From: Galliscardovia ingluviei
GTDB taxonomy: Bacteria > Actinomycetota > Actinomycetes > Actinomycetales > Bifidobacteriaceae
NCBI RefSeq assembly: GCF_014635685.1
Contig: NZ_BMDH01000003.1
Span: 62,001-126,000 of the forward strand
Reading direction: 5' to 3'
Length of the DNA: 64,000 bases
The notes beneath the pieces are model-generated. The model saw nothing but the letters and a program-made list of their open reading frames with translations, ran no database searches and was not told the DNA's origin. This document shows, in pieces, positions 36,206 to 47,577 of the stretch (within the stretch, counting starts at the first letter, position 1; the number at the start of each line of letters is the position of its first letter). The translations under genes and the position numbers were made by a program.

Positions 36206-37348
36206 TCATGGCAGCAGCGAGCAGAGCAGAGCCTCAAACACCAACGTTGTATTGCCATTAGCAGCAAGACGAGCGCGCGCTGTTTGAATAGCCTCAATAC
36301 GCTTAATAGCACCCTCTGCACCAATACGCTGGGCAAGAGCACGCACATCATCCTCAAATATGCTATTCACCAGATCGACCCGCTGATCAGCTCCTTGCGC
36401 AATCACTAAAGCATCACGATACACGCTTGCAAGAGCAATCAGCATATGATCAAACACATCACGCGAACGTCTTGTAGCTAAACGCTTAGCAACGTCCTTT
36501 TTACCCAATGCATTGTAGGCACTGCGCAATTTTGCCGGAATAGCATCGCTCCCGGTAAGCCCATTGGCATGCAAAAATGCCTGCTGCTCTTGCGATACCT
36601 GTATATCAGCATCGACTTGTGCCTGCTTTTGAGCGCTAGAAATAATACTATCCGCCAAAAGCACAGCTTCCGAAGCTTTACGCATCGTGAGCGCTCGACT
36701 AATCATGCTATTACGGGTCTGCAAGCGAGCACTATCTTGCGCATACTGTTGAGCAAGCTCAAGATTGCCCTGCGCAAAACGAGCGATATTCACGCTTTGC
36801 TCTTGATCAATATGCATAGACTCTTGCAAATACTGGCTTATCTGCTCAGTAGTCGGTATTGCACAATGAATTACGCGAGTACGCGAGCGGATTGTTGGCA
36901 GCACATCTTGGGCAGAAGGAGCACATAATATCCAAATGGCATGCGCGCTTGGTTCTTCAATTTCCTTAAGTAGCACATTCGTGGTGCGTTCAAGCATACG
37001 CTCGAAATCTTCAATAATAATAATTCTCCAAGCAGCAGTAGCAGGCATTTGCTCAGATTTACTAATTACTTCGCGTACTTGATCAATACTCAGCGTCACT
37101 TGATCAGTGCTCAGCACCGTAACATCAGGATGCGTGCCGCGGAGCACATGCTGACACACTGAGCAGACGCCACAACCATGATCTGGGCATTCAAGTGCCG
37201 CCGCAAAACATCGTGCAAGCTGCGTTCGTCCAGAACCAGCAGGACCACACACTAACCACGATTGCGCAAGCTCCTGCGGATGCTCAGCCGCGCATTGTAA
37301 CTGTGCTATAGCGTGCTGCTGTCCGACTACATGTTCAAATACGCTCAT
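36206..37348 (-). CDS. holB: DNA polymerase III subunit delta'
   Basis: Clamp-loader subunit, 380 residues. Walker-A-like VCGPAGSGRTQLARCF; the zinc-binding cluster CPDHGCGVCSVC; arginine-finger region SRTRVIHC after the sensor segment. It follows tmk with a 9-base gap, the widespread tmk-holB pairing, and belongs to the minus-strand set topA-tmk-holB. Confidence 0.93.
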   Translation of the reverse strand: MSVFEHVVGQQHAIAQLQCAAEHPQELAQSWLVCGPAGSGRTQLARCFAAALECPDHGCGVCSVCQHVLRGTHPDVTVLSTDQVTLSIDQVREVISKSEQMPATAAWRIIIIEDFERMLERTTNVLLKEIEEPSAHAIWILCAPSAQDVLPTIRSRTRVIHCAIPTTEQISQYLQESMHIDQEQSVNIARFAQGNLELAQQYAQDSARLQTRNSMISRALTMRKASEAVLLADSIISSAQKQAQVDADIQVSQEQQAFLHANGLTGSDAIPAKLRSAYNALGKKDVAKRLATRRSRDVFDHMLIALASVYRDALVIAQGADQRVDLVNSIFEDDVRALAQRIGAEGAIKRIEAIQTARARLAANGNTTLVFEALLCSLLP

Positions 37349-37357
37349 ATCAACTCT

Positions 37358-37999
37358 TTAATCACCAGTATGCAAGAGCATATCAATATCTTGTTTAATA
37401 CTCTTCCATACTTCTTGAACTGGCAGTGACGCATCGATAACTTTCATGCGTTGTGGATCTTGTGCAGCTAACTCAAGAAATGCCTGGCGCGTGCGGTTAA
37501 AGAATGTATCACCTGCAGCTTCCATACGATCATCACTGTGTTGTAATCGCTGATGTGCCTGCTGCGCGCTCATATCGAGCACATACGTGCGTTGTGGCAG
37601 TACACCATCAATAGCAATATGCTGCAATTGACGCACTGCAGCATCATTGATACCTCGTCCTCCTGCTTGGTAGGCAAGACTAGAATCAACATAACGATCG
37701 CTAATTACTACTGCTCCACGCTCTAGTGCCGGTCGAATTACCGTATCAACATGTTGTGCGCGATCGGCGGCAAACAGTAGTGCCTCGGTACGGTCACTAA
37801 TCGGCTCACTAAGCGCCATATCTGACGATTTCGCATCCAATAATATTTGGCGTAGCACTGTGCCAAGCTCTGTACCACCAGGTTCTCGCGTACACACTAC
37901 TTCATACCCATACAGCTGTAGATAGTGTTCTAGCAGCTCCACTTGTGTGGATTTGCCAACACCATCAACGCCCTCAAAAGAAATGAAGTATCCTGCCAC
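37358..37999 (-). CDS. tmk: Thymidylate kinase
   Basis: Phosphorylates dTMP to dTDP. 213 residues. P-loop [16 protein letters not shown] at the N-terminus; DR(Y/H) block [20 protein letters not shown]; lid-region Arg in the C-terminal half. Located between topA and holB, transcribed in the same direction. Confidence 0.95.
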   Translation of the reverse strand: MAGYFISFEGVDGVGKSTQVELLEHYLQLYGYEVVCTREPGGTELGTVLRQILLDAKSSDMALSEPISDRTEALLFAADRAQHVDTVIRPALERGAVVISDRYVDSSLAYQAGGRGINDAAVRQLQHIAIDGVLPQRTYVLDMSAQQAHQRLQHSDDRMEAAGDTFFNRTRQAFLELAAQDPQRMKVIDASLPVQEVWKSIKQDIDMLLHTGD

Positions 38000-38058
38000 A
38001 GCACTACTTTCTACGTATCGTTTTCGTTTTGTGCTACTTACTGCCCCTTGTAAACATG

Positions 38059-41013
38059 CTATTTCTTTGCGCTAGCTTTTGCTTTTGCTGTTGTAGCACG
38101 CTTGGTCGTACTCGCGCTTTTCTTCTTGGTACTTGTCGTAGACTTCGACTTTGTTTTCGTTGTAGCACGTGTAGTACGTTTGCGCGTAGTCGGTCCCGCA
38201 GCACGCTTTTCTGCAAGCAATCGCGAGGCTTCTTCGACGCTAATAGATTCAGGCGTGAACTGACGAGGCAAAGTGCGGTTAGTTTCACCATCTGTAATAT
38301 ATGGGCCAAACCGTCCATCTTTAATCGTCACCGGCTTTTGAGTATCAGGATCAAGCCCAAGCTCTCGCAGCGGCGGCTTCGTAGCACCTCGACCTCTACC
38401 GCGACCATACTTCGGCTGAGCAAATAGCTCTTTCGCCTTGGCTAAATCTACGGTAAAGATTTCATCTTCTGAGCTTAATGAGCGTGTCTCTGGCTTTGCT
38501 GATGAAGCCGACTGGCCATCAGTTGACACAGCAGTTTTAGTCAAGTACGGACCATATCTACCATTATTGGCTTGTACGGTATACACCACGGTATTGCCCT
38601 GGTCATCATTTTCTTCTAAAGTGCCTAGTGTCCTTGGCAAACTCAGTAATCGCAACGCATCTTCTAGCGTCAATGATTCTGGGGTCATGCTTCTAAACAG
38701 CGATACCATCTTAGGTTTTGGCATATCCGTAGCCTTGCGACGAGTACGACGCTTAGGCTTTTCTCCCGCAGCTTCAGCGCGCTTTGCTTCTTCCTGAGCT
38801 TGGCGCTCTGCTTCACGCTCAGCCTCTTCTGCAGCTTTGACTTCCGGAGTTACTAATGCCACATACGGACCAAAACGACCCGTGCGTAATTCTACACTGC
38901 CTCCGGTTTGCGGATCAGTACCAAGAACGCGAGGTCCACCTGCGTTATGCTCGATCAAATCATGACCCACAGCAACGGTAAGCTCATCAGGCGCGAGTGT
39001 TTCTGGGATAGAAGCACGCTTAGGATTACCGTCATCGTCAAGATGTTTGGTATCTTCCAAATACGGACCATACCTACCTACGCGCACCTGCAAACCATCA
39101 CCAATAGCAATGGTGTTAATCGCTCGCGCGTCAATATCACCAAGCTGCTCAACTTGCTCATGCAAACCGAGAGCAACATCTTCCTTACTCTTCGCAGAGT
39201 CAGCACCAGTACCGAAGTAGAAGCGCGTCAACCAATCCACACTCGTTTCATGACCTTGAGCAATCTGGTCTAACCCGTGCTCCATTTGCGCAGTAAACTC
39301 GTAATCAACATACTGCGGGAAATGCGATTCTAATAGTGTAATAACAGAAAATGCTAACCAAGAAGGAATAAGCGCGCGACCTTTTTCATACACATACCCG
39401 CGATCCATAATCGTGGCAATAATACTGGCATATGTAGAAGGTCTACCAATCTCTTTAGCCTCAAGAGTGCGCACTAGTGACGCCTCAGTATAGCGAGCAG
39501 GCGGTTGAGTAGTATGTTCATCAGCACTAACTTCACTTGCTGAAAGCACGTCACCAATCTGCATTTGTGGCAACGATTCACTCTGCTCTTCGCCTTTTTT
39601 CGCACTATTTTGCGTATGCGCACCCTGATCAGCAGATGAAGTTGCTTTACGCTTATCTACTGCCAAAAATCCCGGGAATGTAATCACAGTGCCAGACGCT
39701 TGGAATACTGCAGTACCAAGATTTCCTGCATCTGCCGATAGGCGCACTGTAGCTGTAGAGCCTGTAGCATCAGCCATTTGTGACGCTAACGTGCGCTGCC
39801 AAATCAGAGTATACAAACGCAATTGATCAGGAGGCAACACCGAAGCTAATTCTTCAGGAGATTTGAAACTAGAACCTGCAGGACGTATCGCTTCGTGCGC
39901 TTCTTGAGCACCGGCACTGGTCGTAACGTATTGTTTAGGCTCTGCAGAGAGATACTGCTTGCCAAAACGCTCAGTTACTTCTGCTCGCGCTGCCTGAATA
40001 GCTTCTTGAGAGAGCGTTACCGAATCGGTACGCATATACGTAATATAGCCGTTTTCATAGAGCACTTGAGCAGCACGCATAGTAGCTCGAGAACCCATTC
40101 CTAAACGATTACCTGCTGCCTGCTGCAAGGTCGATGTGGTAAATGGAGACTGTGGACGACGACGATACGGCTTCGTATCCAAAGACCGCACTACAAAATC
40201 ACTACCTGCTACCGCATCAGCTAATGCATTCGCTGTCGCCTGATCAATAACTTTCACTCGGTCATCAACAGCGGCAGCAGTGAGCTTGCCAGAGCTATCA
40301 AAATCTTTGGAACCCGCAACCCGACGCTCATCAAGGGAAACCAAGCGAGCATTAAACGCTTCACTATCGCTATCTGCTGCCAATACACGCGCTACTACAT
40401 CCCAATACTGAGCGCGCACAAACGCCATACGCTCACGCTCACGCTCAACAATCAGTCTGGTAGCAACAGACTGCACACGACCTGCAGATAAGCCAGGTCC
40501 CACTTTGCGCCACAGCACTGGGGAAAGTTCATAACCGTATAAGCGATCGAGCACGCGCCGCGTTTCCTGAGCATCTACCATATGAGCGTCAACATCGCGC
40601 GTATGCTCAAGCGAACGCTTAATAGCCGCAGGAGTAATCTCGTGGAATACCATGCGCTTTACTGGTACTTTTGGCTTAAGCGTTTGCACCAAATGCCACG
40701 CAATTGCTTCTCCCTCACGATCCTCATCAGTTGCCAGATAGAGTTCATCAGCATTTTTTAACGCGCGTTTTAACTCTGCAACTGTGGATTTTTTACCTTC
40801 GCCAATAATGTAATACGGCGCAAATCCGTTATTGACATCAACACCAAAGCGCCCGTACTGTTCTTTACTTGCTGCTGGAATCTGAGAAGGCTGGGCGAGG
40901 TCTCGGATATGACCGACTGATGCCATAACCTGATAATCTTTGCCTAAATACCCGCCAATTTTCTTTGCTTTGGTCGGTGACTCGACAATTACTAGCTTAG
41001 TGCTACCTGCCAT
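38059..41013 (-). CDS. topA: DNA topoisomerase I
   Basis: Type IA topoisomerase relaxing negative supercoils, about 984 residues. The ATG at 41013 follows AAGGAGA and gives [18 protein letters not shown]. Toprim domain [20 protein letters not shown]; acidic triad region [16 protein letters not shown]; active-site Tyr in [11 protein letters not shown]. The C-terminal third has topo C-repeats ([26 protein letters not shown]) and a Lys/Thr/Ala-rich basic tail, typical of actinobacterial TopA. First gene of the topA-tmk-holB set. Confidence 0.96.
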   Translation of the reverse strand: MAGSTKLVIVESPTKAKKIGGYLGKDYQVMASVGHIRDLAQPSQIPAASKEQYGRFGVDVNNGFAPYYIIGEGKKSTVAELKRALKNADELYLATDEDREGEAIAWHLVQTLKPKVPVKRMVFHEITPAAIKRSLEHTRDVDAHMVDAQETRRVLDRLYGYELSPVLWRKVGPGLSAGRVQSVATRLIVERERERMAFVRAQYWDVVARVLAADSDSEAFNARLVSLDERRVAGSKDFDSSGKLTAAAVDDRVKVIDQATANALADAVAGSDFVVRSLDTKPYRRRPQSPFTTSTLQQAAGNRLGMGSRATMRAAQVLYENGYITYMRTDSVTLSQEAIQAARAEVTERFGKQYLSAEPKQYVTTSAGAQEAHEAIRPAGSSFKSPEELASVLPPDQLRLYTLIWQRTLASQMADATGSTATVRLSADAGNLGTAVFQASGTVITFPGFLAVDKRKATSSADQGAHTQNSAKKGEEQSESLPQMQIGDVLSASEVSADEHTTQPPARYTEASLVRTLEAKEIGRPSTYASIIATIMDRGYVYEKGRALIPSWLAFSVITLLESHFPQYVDYEFTAQMEHGLDQIAQGHETSVDWLTRFYFGTGADSAKSKEDVALGLHEQVEQLGDIDARAINTIAIGDGLQVRVGRYGPYLEDTKHLDDDGNPKRASIPETLAPDELTVAVGHDLIEHNAGGPRVLGTDPQTGGSVELRTGRFGPYVALVTPEVKAAEEAEREAERQAQEEAKRAEAAGEKPKRRTRRKATDMPKPKMVSLFRSMTPESLTLEDALRLLSLPRTLGTLEENDDQGNTVVYTVQANNGRYGPYLTKTAVSTDGQSASSAKPETRSLSSEDEIFTVDLAKAKELFAQPKYGRGRGRGATKPPLRELGLDPDTQKPVTIKDGRFGPYITDGETNRTLPRQFTPESISVEEASRLLAEKRAAGPTTRKRTTRATTKTKSKSTTSTKKKSASTTKRATTAKAKASAKK

Positions 41014-41108
41014 TGTCTTCTCCTTCCAGTTCCTATCAGCATCATAACCACAAACTTGGAGCAATGCGGTATGCATGCTGTATTGCAAGCCACATTACCC
41101 CACCCACA

Positions 41109-42365
41109 TTACCGAGATGCGGATTTACGCGATGGTGGCGCAGGTGGTGCGCCTAACATACCAAGGCGCGAAAGTGGCGATGCCGTAGCGTGGCGTAGTG
41201 CCAAAATAATGCCAAAGCCAAGCGATGGAAGCGCCAACCCTATAAAATTCATAGCAATATGCGATGCCCAAGTGGCCCACATAGCGTGGAACATAATGCC
41301 AGGAGCAAGCTGATACAACACATACCCTGCATACATCAGTGCGCATACTCCAATAGTAATCATCAGTGACGCAACAATTTGAATACTCGCAGAAGAAAGG
41401 CGCGTACCAGGAGCGTCCATACCAGAACCACCGGTAGCGCACAGCATAAGACATGCTAGACCAAAGACTAATAGCATCGCTGCAATAGTATCCCCTGGAC
41501 GATGGAAACCGCCAACAATAACTGAAAATGCAACCTCAGCAGTGTATAGCGTTGCAAATACTGCGCATAGAGCACGCCACACTCGCGGCACCACACACAG
41601 CAGTGCGCACACGCTTACTGCTGCAATAGCAACATGTCCAGAAGGGGACGTATTTACCGCAGGACTTAATGTTGAATTGTCCATCATCGTACGTGGAAGC
41701 ACGCGCTTCAAAACTTCTGCAGCACTAATAGCAATGGTCGCAAACACCACTATTTGCACTAATAAGCGCCAACGTTTGCGCACACATACAATACCAAGTG
41801 CTAGCACGCCAATAACAACATCAAGAATAAGACTCACTGAAATGCTGACTGGACCTACAGCAAAAGAGACAGCAAGTGCTCGTGCAGGCAGTCGCAATAC
41901 TAAAGGCAGATTATCCGCGAAACCCTCAAGTACCATATTGTCGAGTTGCTGTCCGGCAAGCGTGCGCACCAGTAACCACCAACACCCTGCAGCAAGCGCA
42001 AGAAACAGCACACCGAATACTGCGCTCACACATAGAGTAATAACCTTAGGGCGGCGCTGCAGCGGATCATGCTCGCTGGCCTCACTCATCGTAGTCACAC
42101 TCGGAGCAAACGTAAGATCCGGGAATGCTCCTACCGATGCAGGCACTTGCTCATTTGCGTGTGCAGTATCGTCAAGCGTCGCACTTGATGGTGAATGAGC
42201 ACGCATATCTGCATCAGCATGCACAGCCGTATCCTGTGTAGCCGCATGATGAGACTCGGTTATGTCATGCGGCTCAGCTGTGGCATCGCGCATAGCAGGA
42301 GGTGCAGGTACCGGCGCACTTGAATCTATCGGCTGTTGTTTAGCTTGTTCTTCGGAGTGGTGCAT
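41109..42365 (-). CDS. PAP2-family phosphatase-like membrane protein
   Basis: About 418 residues; an in-frame ATG at 42401 is equally possible, neither has a good ribosome-binding site. A long Pro/Ala/His-rich N-terminal region (about 110 residues) precedes about eight hydrophobic segments. PAP2 motifs: NTSPSGHVAIAA (PSGH) and GGFHRPGDTIAA (H-R-P-x-D). Relatives remove phosphate from lipid phosphates such as undecaprenyl pyrophosphate; that substrate is only a possibility here. It directly neighbours the second RiPP island. Confidence 0.7.
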   Translation of the reverse strand: MHHSEEQAKQQPIDSSAPVPAPPAMRDATAEPHDITESHHAATQDTAVHADADMRAHSPSSATLDDTAHANEQVPASVGAFPDLTFAPSVTTMSEASEHDPLQRRPKVITLCVSAVFGVLFLALAAGCWWLLVRTLAGQQLDNMVLEGFADNLPLVLRLPARALAVSFAVGPVSISVSLILDVVIGVLALGIVCVRKRWRLLVQIVVFATIAISAAEVLKRVLPRTMMDNSTLSPAVNTSPSGHVAIAAVSVCALLCVVPRVWRALCAVFATLYTAEVAFSVIVGGFHRPGDTIAAMLLVFGLACLMLCATGGSGMDAPGTRLSSASIQIVASLMITIGVCALMYAGYVLYQLAPGIMFHAMWATWASHIAMNFIGLALPSLGFGIILALRHATASPLSRLGMLGAPPAPPSRKSASR

Positions 42366-42446
42366 GACATTGACTTTAGAGGTGAGTGAGGAAATTTGCA
42401 ATGCAGAAAATGTAATCGACTTATAGATATATCGAATCGCAATATC

Positions 42447-43649
42447 TTAGAGAAGAGGCTCCCAATCAGCCAATGGCTTTCCACTTGGAACATAATTCCA
42501 AGACTCGCCTTCACTCATTGGTAGAGACAGTAGTTCAGGGACAAAGCTTTTAACAACTCGAAAACCCTCATTAGTCACTAACTCAGGAAGTCGATCGGTG
42601 AGATCCACCCAAATGTGACTTGCACCCGCGGCAACGATATCGCTACTTGTCAACAAGGCTTCCTCATGACAAGCTTGAACACTCGTATTTTTTGCTATCG
42701 CGTCCCAAGCTTTCCAAGCTGACACTCCCTTACGACTAGCCCAAAAGCTCATACGTTGCTCACTTAAGCCTGCAAAGGTATCGGTAGTTTCGTCCGATGA
42801 CCGAGGCTTCTTTCGACTTATTATTTCATATAAAAGCGATCCTACTTGTAATGCTTCAATCGAAGCATGTAGTGCTGCGCAAGAGGGGCACATCATTAAT
42901 GAACTTCCCACTGCAACATAGCCATCGTGAACGTTCCATGCAATATAGGTATACGCCGATCCAATGCTGGACTTTACACGATATAAATGTAATGGGAAAT
43001 TGTGCTGTAAACGTTCGAGCTTCCTTGAGGACACACACTCGACACTAACTGACTGAACCCGTTCTATTTCACTCAAGCCGTACCACGCGCGTATCACAGC
43101 ATCTCTCTCAATTAGTTCACGTAGACTCGAATCAATGGCTCTCTCAATCCCAAAATGCGATGCCGTTCCAGAAGGTGTGCCAAACCAGTGTTTTGCTTGC
43201 GCATTTTTGCTTGTGGGTAAGTTCACCCAGTCTAAGTCTACTAGCACAGTATCTATAGCCGTATAGCAGTTCTTCGACCTTGCACGTTGAGCATATACCC
43301 ACTGCACGTCCTTTTCAGGCAAGGGCAACCGGAGCGCTTTAGTAATTCGAGGCAGGTCTACATCCACACCCATGGTGGTGTTGTGAAGATATCTATCTGA
43401 ATCCAATGGAGGTCTTAACGCATAACGTTCGATAGCTTCTCCAACGCCTCGACGTAATACACCTACCATAGTTAAATCCCATGCCCCAACTCTGTCGTCG
43501 ATACCGAAATCAGATGTTCCGAGCCTCTGCCCTACATCAATGATTAAATTGTAGATTGTTGGAGTCGAATTTACGGCGGTTAGATTATAGCTTGAAACTA
43601 ATCCAACATTAGGGTCTAGAAGCTTTGAAAATATTCTTGGATCACACAT
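42447..43649 (-). CDS. Second YcaO protein, in a daptide-like cluster
   Basis: 400 residues with the YcaO ATP-binding blocks GVGEAIERYAL and SSLRELIERDAVIRAWYGL. Unlike the TOMM YcaO it lacks a P-x-P-x-P tail (it ends LADWEPLL), and no separate SagC-like partner is nearby. YcaO enzymes without that tail can make thioamides, amidines or azolines with other partners, so the reaction cannot be named. It overlaps the ADH-like gene by 8 bases and is the last gene of the operon. Confidence 0.8.
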   Translation of the reverse strand: MCDPRIFSKLLDPNVGLVSSYNLTAVNSTPTIYNLIIDVGQRLGTSDFGIDDRVGAWDLTMVGVLRRGVGEAIERYALRPPLDSDRYLHNTTMGVDVDLPRITKALRLPLPEKDVQWVYAQRARSKNCYTAIDTVLVDLDWVNLPTSKNAQAKHWFGTPSGTASHFGIERAIDSSLRELIERDAVIRAWYGLSEIERVQSVSVECVSSRKLERLQHNFPLHLYRVKSSIGSAYTYIAWNVHDGYVAVGSSLMMCPSCAALHASIEALQVGSLLYEIISRKKPRSSDETTDTFAGLSEQRMSFWASRKGVSAWKAWDAIAKNTSVQACHEEALLTSSDIVAAGASHIWVDLTDRLPELVTNEGFRVVKSFVPELLSLPMSEGESWNYVPSGKPLADWEPLL

Positions 43650-44685
43650 ATTGAGACGACATTTCTGAAAAGATTTGTTTTATGAATGCTGGATGCACAG
43701 TTCTCAGTGGGAGCAGACTCCCAGACCACTGGCTAAGTGTTTGTTTCACTAGCGCTTCATGATTGACATTCACTATACTCTTTGTCGCGTTTGAAGTTAG
43801 TGGCATGCCAACCCTCGTAACAAAGTCTGCTAAAGGCTCCCCTAATTCGCTTTCAAGCTGAGATAGAACTGTTTGCGAACCGTAACCAAATTCGCCAATA
43901 TGAGACGCGACAGGCCTAATGAGGGCAATGCTGGCTTCAAGTTTTGTTACTTCGGCAAGAGACGAAAGCTCATTGGCAAGATACCAAAGTGGCCAGACCC
44001 AAACTGTATGCGATGCACTAAGCCGTATTTGATGAGTTTTAGCAGACAGTACAGCAATTTTAGACATTAGAGATCGATCCTCACCCACTTGTTCCATTTG
44101 AAATGCCTGCTCTGCATACCGACTGGCATTGCTAAACATTTCTATAAAACGTTTAGTATCCTCTGCTTCTTTGGTAACTAAAGCTATTCCTACAGTTCTC
44201 AAAACTACTTCGAGAACGCCATGCATTATCTGTTGCTTGGTGAGATGAGCGTATACAGTCGGATCATGTTTGTACACAATTTTGCCACTATATTGAGGCA
44301 TCACAAGTCTCCGCCGACATGGACTAACTTGGAGGACGGCGTTTGCATTAGCCTCTGAACCTGTTCCGAGCGTAGTAGGAATTAATGTAATACCCTTAAA
44401 GTTTCCTCGTGGAATTGTAGCTATGCCAGCACGACCATGTGAAACAAAAGGTCGAATGTTCTCATCTTGATTACACCTCGCAAGCTTGACTTTATCGAGG
44501 ATGCTGCCTCCACCAAACACGTACAAATTCTCATGTTGCATGGTAACCTTTGAAAGCTCCTCAACCTCTTGTATGCTGCATGTAGCCGTAACTGCAAGAG
44601 TTTCATCAGCAGAGTTTCTAAGTTCTCTGATAGTGTTCGGAGCACCAAGAGTATCCCAAATTTGGTCGTAAATAAGGAGTGTCAT
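43642..44685 (-). CDS. Iron-alcohol-dehydrogenase-like protein (MpaC-like)
   Basis: 347 residues with the Fe-ADH fold. The NAD loop VFGGGSILDKVKLARC and LIPTTLGTGSEANANAVL are diagnostic. The metal-binding region reads QQIMHGVLEVV and ASHTVWVWPLWYL; ligands seem changed relative to active Fe-ADHs, which should be checked by alignment. In daptide RiPP clusters an Fe-ADH homologue takes part in oxidative decarboxylation of the C-terminal Thr. It starts 3 bases after the aminotransferase stop, so cotranslation is likely. Confidence 0.75.
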   Translation of the reverse strand: MTLLIYDQIWDTLGAPNTIRELRNSADETLAVTATCSIQEVEELSKVTMQHENLYVFGGGSILDKVKLARCNQDENIRPFVSHGRAGIATIPRGNFKGITLIPTTLGTGSEANANAVLQVSPCRRRLVMPQYSGKIVYKHDPTVYAHLTKQQIMHGVLEVVLRTVGIALVTKEAEDTKRFIEMFSNASRYAEQAFQMEQVGEDRSLMSKIAVLSAKTHQIRLSASHTVWVWPLWYLANELSSLAEVTKLEASIALIRPVASHIGEFGYGSQTVLSQLESELGEPLADFVTRVGMPLTSNATKSIVNVNHEALVKQTLSQWSGSLLPLRTVHPAFIKQIFSEMSSQYV

Positions 44686-44688
44686 TGC

Positions 44689-45933
44689 TCACAACTCACC
44701 CATCTGTACAAGATCTCTGATCCCATTCTCAAGACGCCGAGCTGCTTCTTTCCATATTCCCATAGGTAAAGTAATTGGAGGGACAAGCTGAATTCCAGCC
44801 TCAGCTGATGGCTGTACAGAAATTCCATGGGAGAGAAAATGATCATGCAGCTTCAGTGCAGGAAGATCTCCCTTTACTTCGTTTAACAAGCTTTTGGGTA
44901 CTCCTAAAAATCTAAATAGTCCCTGTCCTCTCAGCTCGCAATCATATTGACCAGCAATCCGCTGCAAATCAGAATCCACAACTGTACTCAACTGTTTGTA
45001 GATAGCTTCAATATCTACTGCATCAAGGAAATCTAGAACACCAAGAATAGCAGCCGTAGCCATAGGTGACCCTGCTTGGGTTTCACCATGAACGAATGTT
45101 GAATCAGTTCTCACAAACTCCCCTGCAACCGAGGGGGAAATCACCATGAGCGCACTTGCTTCAGTACCGTTCGTAAGACCTTTTGAAAAACCAATGACAT
45201 CAGGAGATTCAGGCCATCCAAGCGAGGCAGCCAATTTCCCAAGACGATAAAACCCTACAGCAACTTCATCGGAACAGACCAAAAAGTTATGCCGCTCCCA
45301 AGCTCGGAAGATAACATCTAGAACTTCGAGCGATAGCGGAAATGCGCCTGTTCCACGTAACGGTTCGAGAATAACAAGGGCAACAGTCGAACCGCGTTCT
45401 ACAAAGAACTTTTCCCATTGTTCTGGGTCATCTGCAGGTAAATGTATATATCGAGGAGATCTAGCTCCATACATAGTTTGATTGAGATTCTCGCCAGATA
45501 TTTGCATCGAGTTAATGGTCATGCCATGGTAACTTCCTATGACACTAACTACAGTCTTAGCATTACCTTTTCCAACTAGCGCAGCACGTTGTAAAGCCAG
45601 CTTAACTATTGCATCATTTAAAGCCGAACCGCTTGTAGAAAATACAACAGCTCCGTCTACCCAGCCTATTTTCCCTAATAGTCTCTCTGCTACCTCGTGG
45701 GCACCGGGGTGGGAATGTCGAAACAGTGTCGCGTAATGAATCTTAGGATAAACACGTTTGATACGGTTCTCAATATATTTATTGCCGTAACCAAAGTTCA
45801 CGTTCCATAAGCCACTGGTCAAACAAATGGCTTTATTTCCGTCACCAAATGTCAATTCATAGTCATCTGCACTTATAATCATCCTCGCAGGATTACCCAT
45901 TTGTGAGGGTGGCAATAAGGATTCCCAAAGCAT
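44689..45933 (-). CDS. Class III PLP aminotransferase (MpaD-like)
   Basis: About 414 residues. ATG 45933 is chosen because AGGAG precedes it, overlapping the stop of the methyltransferase gene; longer starts would run into that gene. Fold-type I motifs: VFSTSGSALNDAIVKLA, VSVIGSYHGMTINSM, LVCSDEVAVGFYRLG (Asp for PLP) and GFSKGLTNGTEAS with the PLP Lys. In daptide clusters the aminotransferase converts the C-terminal ketone to an amine. Intact, unlike its two upstream neighbours. Confidence 0.85.
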   Translation of the reverse strand: MLWESLLPPSQMGNPARMIISADDYELTFGDGNKAICLTSGLWNVNFGYGNKYIENRIKRVYPKIHYATLFRHSHPGAHEVAERLLGKIGWVDGAVVFSTSGSALNDAIVKLALQRAALVGKGNAKTVVSVIGSYHGMTINSMQISGENLNQTMYGARSPRYIHLPADDPEQWEKFFVERGSTVALVILEPLRGTGAFPLSLEVLDVIFRAWERHNFLVCSDEVAVGFYRLGKLAASLGWPESPDVIGFSKGLTNGTEASALMVISPSVAGEFVRTDSTFVHGETQAGSPMATAAILGVLDFLDAVDIEAIYKQLSTVVDSDLQRIAGQYDCELRGQGLFRFLGVPKSLLNEVKGDLPALKLHDHFLSHGISVQPSAEAGIQLVPPITLPMGIWKEAARRLENGIRDLVQMGEL

Positions 45934-45940
45934 TCTACTC

Positions 45941-46746
45941 CTAAACACCAAAGATGAATGAGGTGGTTCTCTCATCAATCCCTGCAATACTATTGTATAC
46001 TCGTTCAGTGGATTCAATCAACGAAAATCCGGCGGACTTCAGTTCATTTGCGAGTCTGTCAGGCGAAAGATTTAAGACGGTTGAGCTGTAGATACGGGCA
46101 ATCGGATTAGGCTCTCCGACCGGCGTAACAATGAAGCCAATTTCCCGAGCGGAATCATCCATAATTGAGATATCATAGAAAAAACAACGCTCTCTCGTCC
46201 CATTAATGTCGCCTGCCCAAGTGTGATAAGTCTATCAACGCCTGCAAGACTCTCTGACGTCGAAATGTAAAATAGACCTTCCTTCTTGAGTGCTCTTCGT
46301 ACGGAAGAAAAAATGGCCTGTCGCTGACTTTCATTGAAAAGACGAGCCGTACCTGCACCGAAGATCAAAAGATCAAAGTATTCTGGTGTCGGCTCCCATG
46401 TGAGAATGTCTTTCTGAAGAGAAAGGACACGACCAGATTCCAGTCCCATTCTACTCGCTCTTTCAACTAGTGCACTAAGTAAGACTGGCGACGAATCGAC
46501 CGCCACATAAGTTTTAACTAAATTGGGTGACAAGCTGAGCAGTAGTCGACCTTCGCCTGCTGCAAGCTCACCAACTACTGCGTCTGAATCTAGACTCGCA
46601 CCAGCTTGTTTAACCTCAGAGATCTCTGCATTATCATTATGAACTAAATTTCGGTAAATTTGCGCCCCTTCCGATCTGTAAAGATCTCTGCGAGTGCAAT
46701 TAGAAAAAGATTTCGCAAAAAGCGAGGCAATATTTTCTTCTGTCAT
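45941..46746 (-). pseudogene. SAM methyltransferase (MpaM-like), frameshifted
   Basis: SAM-binding motif VVGELAAGEGRLLLSL and TYVAVDSSP, with LLIFGAGTARLF as post-motif. The frame runs from ATG 46746 to ESVVFSMI, then leaves frame at a run of six T (46179-46184 on the plus strand as A). One additional T restores a continuous protein: DISIMDDSAREIGFIVTP to FIFGV, stop at 45941, about 268 residues. The uncorrected frame gives a truncated protein with an unrelated tail ending at 46072. In daptides the methyltransferase dimethylates the new terminal amine. Pseudogene or sequencing error. Confidence 0.75.
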
Positions 46747-47569
46747 ATGAGAACAATCTTCCTTAGACGTTCAAGAGCTTCGCGTCGCACATCATCATCT
46801 AGTTTCACACCAGGAAGTTGTTCAAGATTACGTGGATTCTTAATAGACAACAACAAACGATACATATCATACCCAAGAGAAAAAATTCGTCCACTATTTA
46901 CATTCATACAGCGGTATGCTGACTTACTTCTTGCCAACAATAAATCATTGAACTCATCTGCTAATAATTCAAGTGGAAGATCGAATACAAATTCAGATCC
47001 TGTGTCCCGCATGCGTTTCGCCATTATTACTGCATAAATAAACTGGCGAGATAACGTTGGAAACTCTTCGCGTATCCGAACGATTGCATCAGATATTGGC
47101 CATGGCTCTTCCCTGCTACCGCTGACGATAGAACGCTCAACATCGAACAGCTCTGGGGCAAAACCAGATAGCTCAAAAACGACAGCAGGGTGGGTTACCA
47201 ACGGTGGTAAGATTCCAGTCTCTTGAAATGTAAGGAAAATATCTCGTAAAAATTTTCTCATCTTCCTTTGTTTCGAAACTAACATAAGTAGGACCAAAAA
47301 TATCCATATATGGCAATCCAGAAATCGAACAAGTTTCAACTATAAGACCATCATCAAAAAACGGCTTCGTCGCCTTCACTCCCCAAATCACCGAGCAGTT
47401 GAATATATGGTCGATCTATAGGGATACTACTGAACAGCGTCGTATAATTCCCCAAACACTCAGGGGACACCTCTGCTCGTACCCAAGCTAGACGAGGACG
47501 CTCGTTAGAATATGATGCATCTACTCCACTAAGGAGCTGTAAAACACGTGCTTGTGTAATATTATCCAT
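46743..47569 (-). pseudogene. Unrecognised protein (possible MpaB-like RiPP recognition partner), two frameshifts
   Basis: The coding signal is split in three frames: MDNITQARVLQLLSGVDASY to GDEAVF; DDGLIVETCSISGLPY to KEDEKIF; LRDIFLTFQETGILPPLVTH to LRKIVLI. The breaks coincide with a T6 run (plus-strand A at 47356-47361) and a T5 run (47248-47252). Removing one T and adding one T gives a single protein of about 275 residues that overlaps the methyltransferase start by 4 bases. Position and size fit the RiPP recognition protein of daptide clusters, but I recognise no motif; the assignment is contextual. Confidence 0.6.
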
Positions 47570-47577
47570 TTAACCGA

